NCBI GenBank assembly: GCA_964563855.1
Contig: CAZLYU010000022.1
Span: forward strand, 1 to 53,614
Reading direction: 5' to 3'
Length of the DNA: 53,614 bases
DNA from: JAFGRR01 sp964563855
GTDB lineage: Bacteria > Planctomycetota > Phycisphaerae > UBA1845 > Fen-1342
Each line of letters starts with the position of its first letter. Within the stretch, counting starts at the first letter, position 1. Under the pieces are notes generated by a model. It was not told where the DNA came from. It ran no database searches and saw only the letters and a program-made list of their open reading frames with translations. This document shows positions 7,558 to 16,164 of the stretch, one piece after another. The position numbers and the translations under genes were made by a program.

Positions 7558-8442
7558 ATGACCGCTACGCAGGCCGCCGTCGACACCGCCACCGCGATTC
7601 GCCCGCCCTGGCACGCCCGCTCCGACTATGCGAAGTGCGAGGACCTGAAGGATCCGCGACTGCAGGAGCTGTACGGGCGCCTCGAGCAGTACCAGGATTT
7701 CTATCACCAGCACTTGGCCCCGACGGCGGCCGCGTGGGATCTGCCGTGGCCGCGCGACGCGCTGCGGAACTGGAGTCGCCAGTGGGAATATCCGTACGTG
7801 GCATCCGCCGAGCCCACCGAGCGCGCCAAGGTGCTCGACGCCGGGAGCGGGTACTGCTTCTTCCCGTTTTACTGGTGTCACCGGGGGCACGACGTTGAAG
7901 CGGTGGACTACGATGCGCGTCTGGCGAGTCACTTCGCGGGCGGCCGGGAGCGCCTGGCACAACAAGATGTCCGGGAGCACGCGGGCACGCTGAACTACTC
8001 ACAGCAGGACATCCACGCGCTGTCGTTTCCGGACAACACGTTCGACGTGACCTACTCGGTCAGCGTGCTCGAGCATCTGAACGACCAGCCGACCGTGGTG
8101 CGCGAGTTGGCGCGCGTGACGAAGCCGGACGGGACGGTGGTGATCACGGCCGACCTGAGCCTGGACGGTCGTTCGCAGATTCGGCCGGCGGCCTATCGCG
8201 CGATGCTGCGCACGATCGAGGAACACTTCGACTACGCCGCCGAACCGGTCCTGCGTTTCGACGCCGACGTGCTGGTCACGGATGGCTACCGCGAGCGCGA
8301 CACGCATCTGCTGCCGTGGCGGACTCCGCCGTTCCGTCTGCAGTGGCTGTTGAATCCGCGTTTCTACCTGAATCGCCGTCGGTATCGCAGACGACCGTTC
8401 TACTCCCTGGCGGTGGTGGGTCTGAAACTGCGCAAGAAGTAG
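7558..8442 (+). CDS. Class I SAM-dependent methyltransferase
   Basis: A 294-residue protein with the Methyltransf_11 fold in its middle. Motif I is VLDAGSGYCFFPFYWCHRGH (near residues 97-116) with the acidic residue of VEAVDYD after the second strand. QDIHALSFPDNTFDVTYSVS and VLEHLND are motif II/post-II, and VTKPDGTVVITADLS is the later strand. The first 95 residues (YQDFYHQHLAP, NWSRQWEYPYV) and the very basic C-terminal end (FYLNRRRYRRRPF) are not typical of small-molecule methyltransferases and may bind a lipid, glycan or membrane surface. GAGGGAG at 7548-7554 supports the start. The substrate is unknown. Confidence 0.88.
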   Translation: MTATQAAVDTATAIRPPWHARSDYAKCEDLKDPRLQELYGRLEQYQDFYHQHLAPTAAAWDLPWPRDALRNWSRQWEYPYVASAEPTERAKVLDAGSGYCFFPFYWCHRGHDVEAVDYDARLASHFAGGRERLAQQDVREHAGTLNYSQQDIHALSFPDNTFDVTYSVSVLEHLNDQPTVVRELARVTKPDGTVVITADLSLDGRSQIRPAAYRAMLRTIEEHFDYAAEPVLRFDADVLVTDGYRERDTHLLPWRTPPFRLQWLLNPRFYLNRRRYRRRPFYSLAVVGLKLRKK

Positions 8443-8610
8443 GCGGCGCTGCAGCACGGGCGGTTTGACTGCTTAATTTATCTTTCGAGCAGTGTGTGCT
8501 TGGTTGGTTTGGAGTTTGCAGAACAAATGGTGCAGGCGGCGCAATCAGAAGTTAGCTCACGCGGCGGATCTCCGACCCGCGCCGGCGGCGGCTGACACGC
8601 ACCCGGGCGT

Positions 8611-9594
8611 TCAACGCGGCTCCAGTCGTCGCAGCGCATCCGGCAGTAGTGGCCCGAGGTCGCTGGCGCGGCAGTTGTCGGCTACCTGTTGCTGGGTCTT
8701 TGCGCCCGGAATCGCCGTGTGGCACGCCGGGTGGGTGATGCAAAACCGCAGGCTAATCTGGGCGGCGGTTTGATCGGGGAAGCGCTCGTAGAGCGGCTGC
8801 AAGCGTTCGAACTCCGCGAGGTACTCGTCGAGCTTCTGGGGCGACAGGTTCATGTTGCGGTGGTCGTCTTCGCTGAAGCGGCTCTGGCGGTCGAACTTGC
8901 CGGTCAGCAGGCCGAAGAGCAGCGGGATGCGGACGATGACGCCGACGCCATGCTGTTCGCAAATCGGGAAGAGCTGCTGCTCGGCGTCGCGTTCGAGGAT
9001 GTTGTAGCGCACTTGCAGCACATCGAGCAGATCGGCGTGTTGCGCGGTGAGCGGCGTTTGCTCGGTCTCTTTGAAGCTCTGGATGCTGAGGCCGGCGTGG
9101 CGAATCTTGCCCTGCTGCTTGAGTTGCGCGAGCGCCTCCCACGGATCGTCGCGCTCCAGCAGCGGCAGCGCCGGGCTGTGAAGTTGGAGGATGTCGAGCG
9201 TTTCGACCCCGAGCCGCTGCAGGCTCTTTTCCGCGGCTTCGATGAGGTACGCCTTGTCGGTGTTCGACTTGATGGGCCCATAGCCGATGTCGTCGTCGCT
9301 GGTGGCGTTGTAGAAGTCGTTGCCCGCCTTGGTGGCGATGATGACCGGCTCGGCGCCGGCCCGCTCCAGTCCGCCGCGCTCGCGCAGCACCTCGGCGATG
9401 AGGGATTCGGAGTGGCCGAATCCGTAGACGTCGGCGGTGTCGATGAGGGTGACGCCGGCGTCGAGGGCGGCGTGGAGGGCCTGTTTTGAGACGGCGTCAT
9501 CGGTCGGTCCCCAGTTCATGCCGCCGATCGCCCAGGCGCCGAAGCCCATGGTCGAGACGCGCGGGCCGCGCGCGCCGAGCTGCGTGTATTGCAT
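8611..9594 (-). CDS. Aldo/keto reductase
   Basis: A 327-residue NAD(P)H-dependent oxidoreductase with the AKR (beta/alpha)8 barrel. The catalytic tetrad can be placed: Asp and Tyr in TLIDTADVYGFGHSE (near residues 50-64), Lys in IIATKAGNDF, and His in DILQLHSPALPLL. The C-terminal cofactor segment reads HTAIPGAKTQQQVADN, typical of this family. GAGGAG lies before the ATG. The gene stands alone between divergent and convergent neighbours, separated from the kinase gene by 96 bp. The substrate cannot be predicted. Confidence 0.93.
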   Translation of the reverse strand: MQYTQLGARGPRVSTMGFGAWAIGGMNWGPTDDAVSKQALHAALDAGVTLIDTADVYGFGHSESLIAEVLRERGGLERAGAEPVIIATKAGNDFYNATSDDDIGYGPIKSNTDKAYLIEAAEKSLQRLGVETLDILQLHSPALPLLERDDPWEALAQLKQQGKIRHAGLSIQSFKETEQTPLTAQHADLLDVLQVRYNILERDAEQQLFPICEQHGVGVIVRIPLLFGLLTGKFDRQSRFSEDDHRNMNLSPQKLDEYLAEFERLQPLYERFPDQTAAQISLRFCITHPACHTAIPGAKTQQQVADNCRASDLGPLLPDALRRLEPR

Positions 9595-9690
9595 GCGTGC
9601 TCCTCGTTGCTCGCGAGCGGCGGGAGTCGTCGTCGCGGGTGGGTTCAGTTTAAGGGTGAATGGCGGGAGAGGCGGCGTTGGGCGGCGTAA

Positions 9691-12414
9691 TCAAGGGACG
9701 TCGTTGATGCGTGCGTGCCAAAGCGCGGCGTCGTCGGGACGCTCCCAGAGGCGGTAGAGCCGCGCGAACTCGCGAAACACGGCTTGTCGCCGCGTGTGGT
9801 CGGGCGGATAGAACTCGGACAACGTGCGTTCGCTCTCGAGCAGAGCGGCTTCGGCTGCGTCAAAGCGTGCGAGCTTCCTCAAGATGGACGCGTGGGTGAA
9901 CAAGGCCGAACCGAGGGTGGTGCGGGCCGTCTCGCCGATGTCACGAAAACCCGCGACCGCGTCGGCTGCGAGAGGCTCGGCTTCGGTTGTTCGATCGAGC
10001 GAGGCGAGCAAATCGGCATAGTTGAGCTGGACGACGAGCGTTTGAATGTGTGTTGGGCCGCGCGACCGCTTGAGCCCCGCCCAGCAGCGCTCGAGAAGCG
10101 GTGCGGCTTCGGCGAAGCGCTCGGCCTTGCGGTGCGCGACCGCGAGATTGTTGAGCGCCACCAACGTGCGGGGGTGATCGGGCCCGAGCGTAGCCTCACG
10201 TCGGGATACGACCTGTTCGAGTTCGGCGGCCGCTTCATCGAGCCGACCGAGCTGGGTGTAGACGTTTCCGAGGTTGCTGCGGGCGGTCAGCGTATCGGCG
10301 TGGTCGGGGCCGAGAATGCGCTCTGCGCGGGCGACCGCCTCGCGTGCGAGCGGCAAGCTTTCGGCGAGCCGTCCGCCTTGCTCGTAGGCGCGGGCGAGGT
10401 TGTTGGCCGCGCGCACGCTCTGCGGCGCATCGGGACCGTACGCTTCGCGCAGCGCGTCGAGCAGAACTTCATATCCGCTGATCGCCTGATCGAACTCGCC
10501 GCGCTCGAGTTGCAGCTCGGCCAACTCGGCGCGCAAACCCAGTAAGGTCTGATCCGAGGCGGGGACGCTCTGCGACAGATCGCCGACATAGTCGAGCAGA
10601 AAGTCGGTTGGGTCGGCGTTCAGTTGCCGCTGCACCTGCGCCCAGCGCAAAGCGGTGATGGCCGTCTGGGAATCGATACGGCCCAGTGATTCCTCAGCGC
10701 GTGCGAGCGTGGTGGTGAGCAGGTCGCGCGCCTCCGCGAGTCGGCCGGCGCGCACATGCACCATGGCGAGCTGCGTCTGCACGCTGATGGCGTTGCGACT
10801 GTCCGGTCCCTCGACTGTCGAGTAGTGCTGCAGCGCACTCGACAAGTGCGGTTCGGCTTCTTCGAAGCGCGCCAGCCCCAGCAGCGCGGCGCCCATCGCG
10901 ACGCGGACCTGCGCGTAGACCTCCGGTTGATTCCGCAACTCCACCGCGGCGCGTTCGGCCGCATCGTCCAACAAGTCAAGCAGGAGCGTCGTATCGCGGC
11001 CCCGTGCGACCTCCGGGTTGATTCCGCCGATGATGGTGCTCAAGAACGCTGTCGCGGAGCGCGCCTGAGCGAGGGCGGATTCGGCGCGGGTGAACTGCTC
11101 GCGTGCTTCGGCTCGCTCGGCAGCGGCCACGAGGTATCCGTATGACAGCGCACCAATGCCCAAAACCAACGCCGTCGCCGCCGAGCCCGCGGCGATGAGC
11201 AGTCCGCGATTGCGGCGGGCGAACTTTCCGAACCGGTAGCGCCAGGTCGGCGGTCCGGCGCTCACCGGCTGGTCGTCGAGATAGGCGCGCAGATCTTCGG
11301 CGAGCGCGGAGGCGGAGTCATAGCGGCGCTGGCGATCCTTCTCGAGGCAACGCAGCACGATCCAGTCGAGATCGCCGCGCAGGACGCGCGCGGGAAACGG
11401 CGGGGCCTCGGGCGGCGGCGCGGTCCGGCTCGCGACGCGGAGCGACGGCGCGGTGGGCGGCGTCTCGCGCAGCGCGCGGCTCACCTGCTCGAGCGTCAAC
11501 TCCCGCAAGCCACGACTCCGGAGCGGCGTCTCACCCGTCAGCAGCTCGTAAAGCAACACACCCAGCGCATAGACGTCGGCGCGGGTGTCGATGTCGAGCT
11601 CGCCGTCGGCTTGTTCCGGGCTCATGTACTCGGGTGTGCCGGCGAAACGGCCGAAGGTCGTGACGGTTGCGCCATCCGCTTCGGGTTTGAGGCCGCGGGC
11701 GACGCCGAAGTCGATCACCTTAGGCAACGCCTGTCCATCGTCGTGCGCGATCAGGATGTTGTTGGGCTTGATGTCGCGGTGAATCACGCCCTTTTGGTGG
11801 GCGTGATGCAGGGCCAGGCAAACGTCCCGCACGAGCTGCACGCGCGATCGCAGACCGAGATCCCGCTCGCGGCAGTAACGCGTGATCGGCGGGCCGTCGA
11901 CCAGCTCCATGACCACGTAGGGTCTGCCGTCCGCCGCGGCTCCCGCGTCGTAAATCGTGGCAATCGACGGATGCGTCATTCGCGCCAAGGTTTGGCGCTC
12001 GGAAGCGAACCGACTTCGGGCCGCCTGCGAGTCGAGCGCGCCGCGAATGACCTTGACCGCGACGCGCCGGTGCACCGGACGAATCTGCTCTGCTTCGAAC
12101 ACCACCCCCATACCGCCGCGGCCGAGCACGCGAGTGAACCGAAAGCCGTCGAGTCGCGGCGCGTCTTGGAGTGGATCGCGCCGTACGTCACGCGTTTCGA
12201 CGTGATCGGCGAAATCGGCGAGGACGCGTCCGGCGGGCGCGTGCTCGAGGAAGTCAGACGTCTGGTCGTCGCCGGCGAGCAGAGCCCGGACTTCGGCCAG
12301 CGCTTCCGGGTCGTCAGCGCAAGCGCGTGCCAGCCAAGCGTCGCGCTCGTCACGAGGGAGTTGACGCGCGTTGGCGAACAAGTCACGCAAGTGCTGGTAG
12401 CGGGCCGGGGTCAT
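9691..12414 (-). CDS. Membrane Ser/Thr protein kinase with C-terminal TPR repeats
   Basis: With the start at 12414 the protein has 907 residues. Residues 1-92 are a planctomycete-type N-terminal segment (LRDLFANARQLPRDERDAWL). The Hanks-type kinase domain covers about 93-365: glycine loop GRGGMG (98-103), Lys 121 in VAVKV, HRDIKPNN (212-219) and DFG (235-237) are all intact, so it should be active. One transmembrane helix lies near 402-424, and the rest is a long array of tetratricopeptide-like repeats (e.g. ANNLARAYEQGG, RSNLGNVYTQLGRLDEA). The frame is open 28 codons further upstream, but ATG 12414 overlaps the sigma-factor stop (ATGA), which settles the start and shows translational coupling. 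It is likely a signalling kinase regulated with the sigma factor. Confidence 0.93.
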   Translation of the reverse strand: MTPARYQHLRDLFANARQLPRDERDAWLARACADDPEALAEVRALLAGDDQTSDFLEHAPAGRVLADFADHVETRDVRRDPLQDAPRLDGFRFTRVLGRGGMGVVFEAEQIRPVHRRVAVKVIRGALDSQAARSRFASERQTLARMTHPSIATIYDAGAAADGRPYVVMELVDGPPITRYCRERDLGLRSRVQLVRDVCLALHHAHQKGVIHRDIKPNNILIAHDDGQALPKVIDFGVARGLKPEADGATVTTFGRFAGTPEYMSPEQADGELDIDTRADVYALGVLLYELLTGETPLRSRGLRELTLEQVSRALRETPPTAPSLRVASRTAPPPEAPPFPARVLRGDLDWIVLRCLEKDRQRRYDSASALAEDLRAYLDDQPVSAGPPTWRYRFGKFARRNRGLLIAAGSAATALVLGIGALSYGYLVAAAERAEAREQFTRAESALAQARSATAFLSTIIGGINPEVARGRDTTLLLDLLDDAAERAAVELRNQPEVYAQVRVAMGAALLGLARFEEAEPHLSSALQHYSTVEGPDSRNAISVQTQLAMVHVRAGRLAEARDLLTTTLARAEESLGRIDSQTAITALRWAQVQRQLNADPTDFLLDYVGDLSQSVPASDQTLLGLRAELAELQLERGEFDQAISGYEVLLDALREAYGPDAPQSVRAANNLARAYEQGGRLAESLPLAREAVARAERILGPDHADTLTARSNLGNVYTQLGRLDEAAAELEQVVSRREATLGPDHPRTLVALNNLAVAHRKAERFAEAAPLLERCWAGLKRSRGPTHIQTLVVQLNYADLLASLDRTTEAEPLAADAVAGFRDIGETARTTLGSALFTHASILRKLARFDAAEAALLESERTLSEFYPPDHTRRQAVFREFARLYRLWERPDDAALWHARINDVP

Positions 12415-12938
12415 GGCGTTGGGCGTTGATGCTCCAAGCGACGACGCAACCACTGCCGCGCCATGCGCCAGTCTTCGTCCACCGTGCGCGGCGAGCACTG
12501 CAAGACGTCGGCGACCTCGTCGATTGATAGGCCGCCGAAGTAGCGCAGCTCCACGATCTCAGCCTGGCGTGACGACAGCTCCGCCAACTCGGTCAGGGCG
12601 GCGTCGAGATCGATCAAGACGGCGTTATCACCACTCGGGTCGAACACGGCGGTGGGTTGCTCGTCGGCGTGCGACGCGAGCACGCGACGTCCGGTGTTCC
12701 GTCGACGGGCGTGATCCACCAGGATGCGCCGGATAGCGCGTGCGGCGACGGCGAAGAAGTGCTGCTGGCTGCGCCAGAAGCGTGTCTCGGACGGCGCAAG
12801 CCGAACGTAAGCTTCGTGCGCCAAAGAGGTTGCATCGAGTGGGGCGGCGTGCTCGCGGCTCACGTAGTGCTGCGCGATCGCGCGCAACTCGGCGTATACC
12901 TTTTCGAATGGGGGAGTCGGCACGTGCATACACACCAC
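12411..12938 (-). CDS. ECF-type RNA polymerase sigma factor
   Basis: A 175-residue sigma factor of the short type usually paired with kinases in planctomycetes (TIGR02999-like). Region 2 is seen in LDATSLAHEAYVRLAPSE...FWRSQQHFFAVAARAIRRILVDHARRR, and region 4 in IVELRYFGGLSIDEVADVLQ with the helix-turn-helix ending TVDEDWRMARQWLRRRL. Two starts are possible, GTG 12938 and ATG 12929; neither has a clear ribosome-binding site. It overlaps the kinase gene by 4 bp. Sigma factors of this class have no classical anti-sigma gene beside them here; the coupled kinase may take that regulatory role (inference). Confidence 0.92.
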   Translation of the reverse strand: MVCMHVPTPPFEKVYAELRAIAQHYVSREHAAPLDATSLAHEAYVRLAPSETRFWRSQQHFFAVAARAIRRILVDHARRRNTGRRVLASHADEQPTAVFDPSGDNAVLIDLDAALTELAELSSRQAEIVELRYFGGLSIDEVADVLQCSPRTVDEDWRMARQWLRRRLEHQRPTP

Positions 12939-13179
12939 GCTGAGAACGAGTCACTGCTCACAGCGCTCATCGGGCGTGAGTCAGGAACGCGTTCGCGAAA
13001 GAGGGGGCGCCGCGCGGAAATTTCTGCGCTCGCTGCGTTGGCTGATCGCTATCTGAGCGAAATCGACGATTGGGCTGACGCCTCCCCGTCCTGCTGACTC
13101 GGCCGCCCATGGTATCGGTTTCGGAGGTTTGCTCAAGGTAAGCCGGGCGATGGCTGCGTTTGCATGAGGAAAACACGAA

Positions 13180-13827
13180 ATGAAGGTCCGAAACGCACTG
13201 TACACCTTTGTCGGAGCCGGGTTGCTGGCCGCGTCCGCATCGTCGGCGCCGATCGCGTTCAACGCACAAGTCGGGCTGGGCGCGGAAGACGGTTCGTCTT
13301 ACGACGAGTTGATCTTGACGCAGACCCGCTCGGCCGCACCCGGAGCCGTCACGCGGCTCGAGCCGCTCGACACTTCGTTCGCGAGCGCGGTCGACGTGAC
13401 GTACGACGTCGTGACGACGGGCGCCGAACGCGCGGTCACGATTACGTACAGCACGGTCGATGGGTCGCCGTTTGTCACGCCCGCCGCGGTCGCGACGCTG
13501 GTGCTGCCAGATCCGCCATCCAGATACACCCTGTTCTTCACCGTGAACTTTCAAGATCCGGAGTGGATCGGCGGGCTCGTCGACCGCGACCCGGCGCTCT
13601 TCGGCGATGGGCAAGTGATTGTCGACCCCCCCGGTTTCAGCGGCGGCTCGTTCTTCACGCCGAGTTCACATGGCTTCGCCGACAACGTCAGTCCGGCCGA
13701 GAGCGGCTTCTTCGGCGCCGATGTCATTGCCGACGCTTTCAGCTACACGGTGACGTATGCGGTCGTTCCTGAGCCGGCGTCGCTTCTGGCGCTGGCGTTC
13801 GGACTGGTGTTGGTGCGTCGCCGGTAG
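13180..13827 (+). CDS. Secreted PEP-CTERM-anchored protein
   Basis: The 215-residue protein starts with a signal peptide (MKVRNALYTFVGAGLLAASA, cut after ASS-A or nearby) and ends VVPEPASLLALAFGLVLVRR-R, a clear PEP-CTERM signal. The body is beta-rich with Thr, Val and Asp (AVTITYSTVDGSPFVT, FFTVNFQDPEWIGG), with no recognised family. GAGG at 13167-13170 precedes the ATG. A second PEP-CTERM gene follows after 62 bp, so the two may be cotranscribed; both are divergent from the sigma/kinase pair, whose signalling could control them (inference from position only). Confidence 0.86.
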   Translation: MKVRNALYTFVGAGLLAASASSAPIAFNAQVGLGAEDGSSYDELILTQTRSAAPGAVTRLEPLDTSFASAVDVTYDVVTTGAERAVTITYSTVDGSPFVTPAAVATLVLPDPPSRYTLFFTVNFQDPEWIGGLVDRDPALFGDGQVIVDPPGFSGGSFFTPSSHGFADNVSPAESGFFGADVIADAFSYTVTYAVVPEPASLLALAFGLVLVRRR

Positions 13828-13889
13828 CGCGTCCTGAACAACAGCCAGTGATCACGTTTAGCCACACCAAACCAATAGAGGATTTGAGA

Positions 13890-14657
13890 ATGTCGATGCG
13901 AATCTTTCTCGCCATGACCAGTCTCTGCATGCTGCATTCAACGGCGTCCGCCGAGACGACGCAGCCCAATCGCTCCACCACGACCACGCTGACCTACACC
14001 GATCCGACGTTTGCCGATGCGAACGCCCGCTACGAAAACACGCTGTCGTTCCAGGCGACCGCTGCTTCGAGCCGCGGGCAGTTCTGGCAGTTTTTGGCCG
14101 CTTACGAGAACCTCGATGTGTCGATCTCCGGCGATGCTTCGCTGACATTTCCACCGCCTGCACCCGACCCGAACACCGGTGTGATTGAGTCGTTTTACAC
14201 TGTTGAGTTCACCGAAGCCGGAACGGCCGACGTGTTTATCGCGTATGACACCCGCGCTACGACGACCCCATTGCCGAACGGTGAGTCGTTCATCGCCAAC
14301 GGCGTGATGGATATCGACGGCACGTTGTATTACGTCCTGAACTTTGCTGGCGGCGGCACACGCGGCTTTGACGAGGGCGGCGCGTTTGTCTCCGAGGTGA
14401 TCATGCAGGGTGAGTGGACGCCGGGAAGCATGACGACTGGCGGCGCGATGGTCGCGTTCAATGACGCCTTCTACACCGCTACCGACTTCTTCACGTATGA
14501 CCCGTCCACGGACGCAACTCTCCTGAGTGTGGAGGGGTCAGGACTGCCGGTCGATCAGTGGCCAAACATCAGTTTGACGCTGATCGGGGCGGAAGTTCCC
14601 GAGCCCGGGGCGCTGCTGCCACTGGTGATCGCAGCCCTGCATCTGCGACGCCGATAG
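13890..14657 (+). CDS. Secreted PEP-CTERM-anchored protein
   Basis: With the start at 13890 the protein has 255 residues, a signal peptide (MSMRIFLAMTSLCMLHSTAS-A) and the tail EVPEPGALLPLVIAALHLRR-R. The body is acidic and Thr/Phe-rich (FYTVEFTEAGTADVFIAYD), probably a beta sandwich; no family was recognised. The ATG at 13848 in the same frame is rejected because AGAGGA (13877-13882) stands 7 bp before ATG 13890 and the longer form would bury the signal peptide. A 13-bp hairpin at 14803-14839 may terminate the pair. Confidence 0.83.
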   Translation: MSMRIFLAMTSLCMLHSTASAETTQPNRSTTTTLTYTDPTFADANARYENTLSFQATAASSRGQFWQFLAAYENLDVSISGDASLTFPPPAPDPNTGVIESFYTVEFTEAGTADVFIAYDTRATTTPLPNGESFIANGVMDIDGTLYYVLNFAGGGTRGFDEGGAFVSEVIMQGEWTPGSMTTGGAMVAFNDAFYTATDFFTYDPSTDATLLSVEGSGLPVDQWPNISLTLIGAEVPEPGALLPLVIAALHLRRR

Positions 14658-14802
14658 CATTTACCGGCAGTCACCGCGCGTCGCAAGCCGCGCGCACGAC
14701 GGACGCCTTCGCCCGGCAAGCGGCATCGCTGGGTTGGAGGCGTCCTCGCGTGAACGGTTTTCTCAGTCGACTGCGGGGGGCGCCTTGCGGGAAAGAAGAA
14801 GT

Positions 14803-14844
14803 GCCGGCCTTGGCCGTTCGACGAGGGGCCAAGGCCGGCGTTTG
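14803..14844 (+). terminator. Hairpin, probable terminator of the PEP-CTERM pair
   Basis: A perfect 13-bp stem with an 11-nt loop is followed by CGTTTGATG. The U-tract is only three bases long, so termination could be weak. Confidence 0.5.
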
Positions 14845-14880
14845 ATGATGCTGGACGGACGGCGTCAGGCCGACTGTTGG

Positions 14881-14914
14881 CGCTGCAACCCGCCTCCGGA
14901 GTCGGGTTGCAGCG
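14881..14914 (-). terminator. Hairpin, probable terminator of the leftward coiled-coil gene
   Basis: A perfect 12-bp stem with a 10-nt loop lies 80 bp past the stop of the 90-residue coiled-coil gene. No T-run follows on either strand, so its role is inferred from position. Confidence 0.4.
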
Positions 14915-14993
14915 CGTCGCACGGGCGGTTGGGATCACGGGCGCAGAGCGCGACAGTTTGCTATCGCGTGCGCCGGCAGCACCGCTCGAGGGT

Positions 14994-15266
14994 CTACTCC
15001 TCCTCGCGGCCCGGGTCCTGCTCCAGCATCTTGCGGAGATAGCCGTTTTCACGACGGGTTGCTTCGAGGTCGAAGAGCAGATACTTGATGCTCAGTCGCA
15101 GGAAGTCGATGCTCTCCTGCAGCGAGTTCATGCTCGTTTTGATTTGGTCGTGGCGCTGCTTCGTCTCGCTCGCCAGGGCGCGCAGTCGATCGCGCTCGCC
15201 TTCCGGCAAGTTGTCGATCTCTTTAACGAGTTGGCTCAGCTTCTGCTGAAAAGTCGTTTCGTCCAT
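14994..15266 (-). CDS. Small coiled-coil protein of unknown function
   Basis: A 90-residue, highly charged protein with no signal peptide. It begins MDETTFQQKLSQLVKEIDNL and continues with heptad-like helices (DRLRALASETKQRHDQIKTS, FLRLSIKYLLFDLEATRREN), ending in an acidic Glu-rich tail. A long two-helix hairpin or dimeric coiled coil is likely. An ideal ribosome-binding site AGGAGG lies just upstream of the ATG, and codon use is like that of its neighbours, so it is real. No named family was recognised; a cytosolic adaptor or regulator is possible. Confidence 0.78.
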   Translation of the reverse strand: MDETTFQQKLSQLVKEIDNLPEGERDRLRALASETKQRHDQIKTSMNSLQESIDFLRLSIKYLLFDLEATRRENGYLRKMLEQDPGREEE

Positions 15267-15635
15267 CGCTTCGTCCTCCTGCGGACTGGCGCGCGTGGGC
15301 GCTCGGCGATTCTCTTGATTGCCAAACGCGGCTGGGCCCCGTTCGGACGCCGGATTCTAGCCCCCCGGCGTTGGCGTTTGGGTACGGCGAACGATCGCGG
15401 ACGAGCGTTGGCGGGCGGGCTTTCGGGCGCGTGAGTGGGGGTATGTGCGGCTTCGGCCGATGGGCCAAATCGTTTATAGGACACGCAAAAGCCGCGTCGT
15501 TGCTCAAGTTCGGCGGGTGGCGACCGATATTGCGCGGCCGGCGGTCGTCGGTCGTCGGTCGTCCAAAGGGAAGCCGCCGCCAGCACGCTGCGCGCGTTGA
15601 CGGCGGTCGGTTTGTTGGAGCTGGGGCGCGTTCCG
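15267..15635. other. 369-bp gap without a gene
   Basis: No convincing reading frame. It should hold the promoter of the leftward 90-residue gene near its left end. A tandem repeat of three 7-bp units (GGTCGTC, 15543-15563) is the only pattern seen. Confidence 0.45.
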
Positions 15636-16061
15636 CTATGGGCAGCCGCCGCCGACGATGCAGTCGACGAAGGTGTCGATGTCGAGGGCGTTGACCGCGC
15701 CGTCTTGGTTGACGTCGGCGTTCAGCAGTGAACAGCCGACGACACACTCACTTCCCGAGACGAGCGCGTCGACGAAGCAGTCGATGTCCTGGCCGTTAAC
15801 GAGTCCGTCGCAGTTCGCGTCGCCGAGGAGCGTGCCCGTGGTGGTGGAGACGCCGGCCCAGAAGCCGCCGACGAGCGTTTTGTCGCCGCCGGTCATGACG
15901 ACGCCGGCATCCGGCTGGCCGATGGTTCCGGAAAGCGTCCAGGTTCCGCCGGTGCTCGTGCCGCCGCCGCCTTCGATGGTGCTCCAGTTGATCTCGAATT
16001 GCGCGGTTGCGACGCTGTTGAGCACCAGTGCGCTCAGTGCGATAAGAACGAGCTTTTGCAT
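15636..16061 (-). CDS. Small secreted protein with dockerin-like repeats
   Basis: The 141-residue protein has a signal peptide (MQKLVLIALSALVLNSVATA-Q), a short beta domain (FEINWSTIEGGGGTSTGGTW...GQPDAG...VGGFWAG) and a C-terminal pair of EF-hand-like dockerin repeats: GDANCDGLVNGQDIDCFVDA and ADVNQDGAVNALDIDTFVDC, with Asp/Asn calcium ligands at the expected spacing. Cysteines flank and probably link the repeats. In planctomycetes such dockerin-like tails are common on secreted proteins, but cohesin partners are rarely found and none is here. GGGAGAG precedes the ATG. It lies 103 bp downstream of a paralogue. Confidence 0.85.
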   Translation of the reverse strand: MQKLVLIALSALVLNSVATAQFEINWSTIEGGGGTSTGGTWTLSGTIGQPDAGVVMTGGDKTLVGGFWAGVSTTTGTLLGDANCDGLVNGQDIDCFVDALVSGSECVVGCSLLNADVNQDGAVNALDIDTFVDCIVGGGCP

Positions 16062-16127
16062 GATATCTCTCCCGAACGCTTACCCTTCTCCCAGTTCTCC
16101 GTCAGGATAACCGTGAGGTACGGACGT

Positions 16128-16151
16128 GTGCCAGCAAAATCCGGCTGGCAC
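16128..16151 (-). terminator. Hairpin between the two dockerin-like genes
   Basis: An 8-bp perfect stem (16128-16135 GTGCCAGC and 16144-16151) with an 8-nt loop starts 13 bp past the stop of the upstream gene on the minus strand. There is no T-run, so it may attenuate or stabilise the message rather than terminate. Confidence 0.4.
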
Positions 16152-16164
16152 GGGGCGTAGCTGG

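Larger units (their letters stand above)
14658..14993. other. 336-bp gap with two hairpins between convergent genes
   Basis: No gene is seen. It holds two perfect hairpins: 14803-14815/14827-14839 (13 bp, arm GCCGGCCTTGGCC, followed by CGTTTG) and 14881-14892/14903-14914 (12 bp, arm CGCTGCAACCCG). They most likely end the rightward PEP-CTERM transcript and the leftward coiled-coil gene. Confidence 0.55.

Noticed and set aside
12339..12498. 28-codon N-terminal extension of the kinase
   Set aside because: The ATGA overlap with the sigma factor stop places the true start at 12414.
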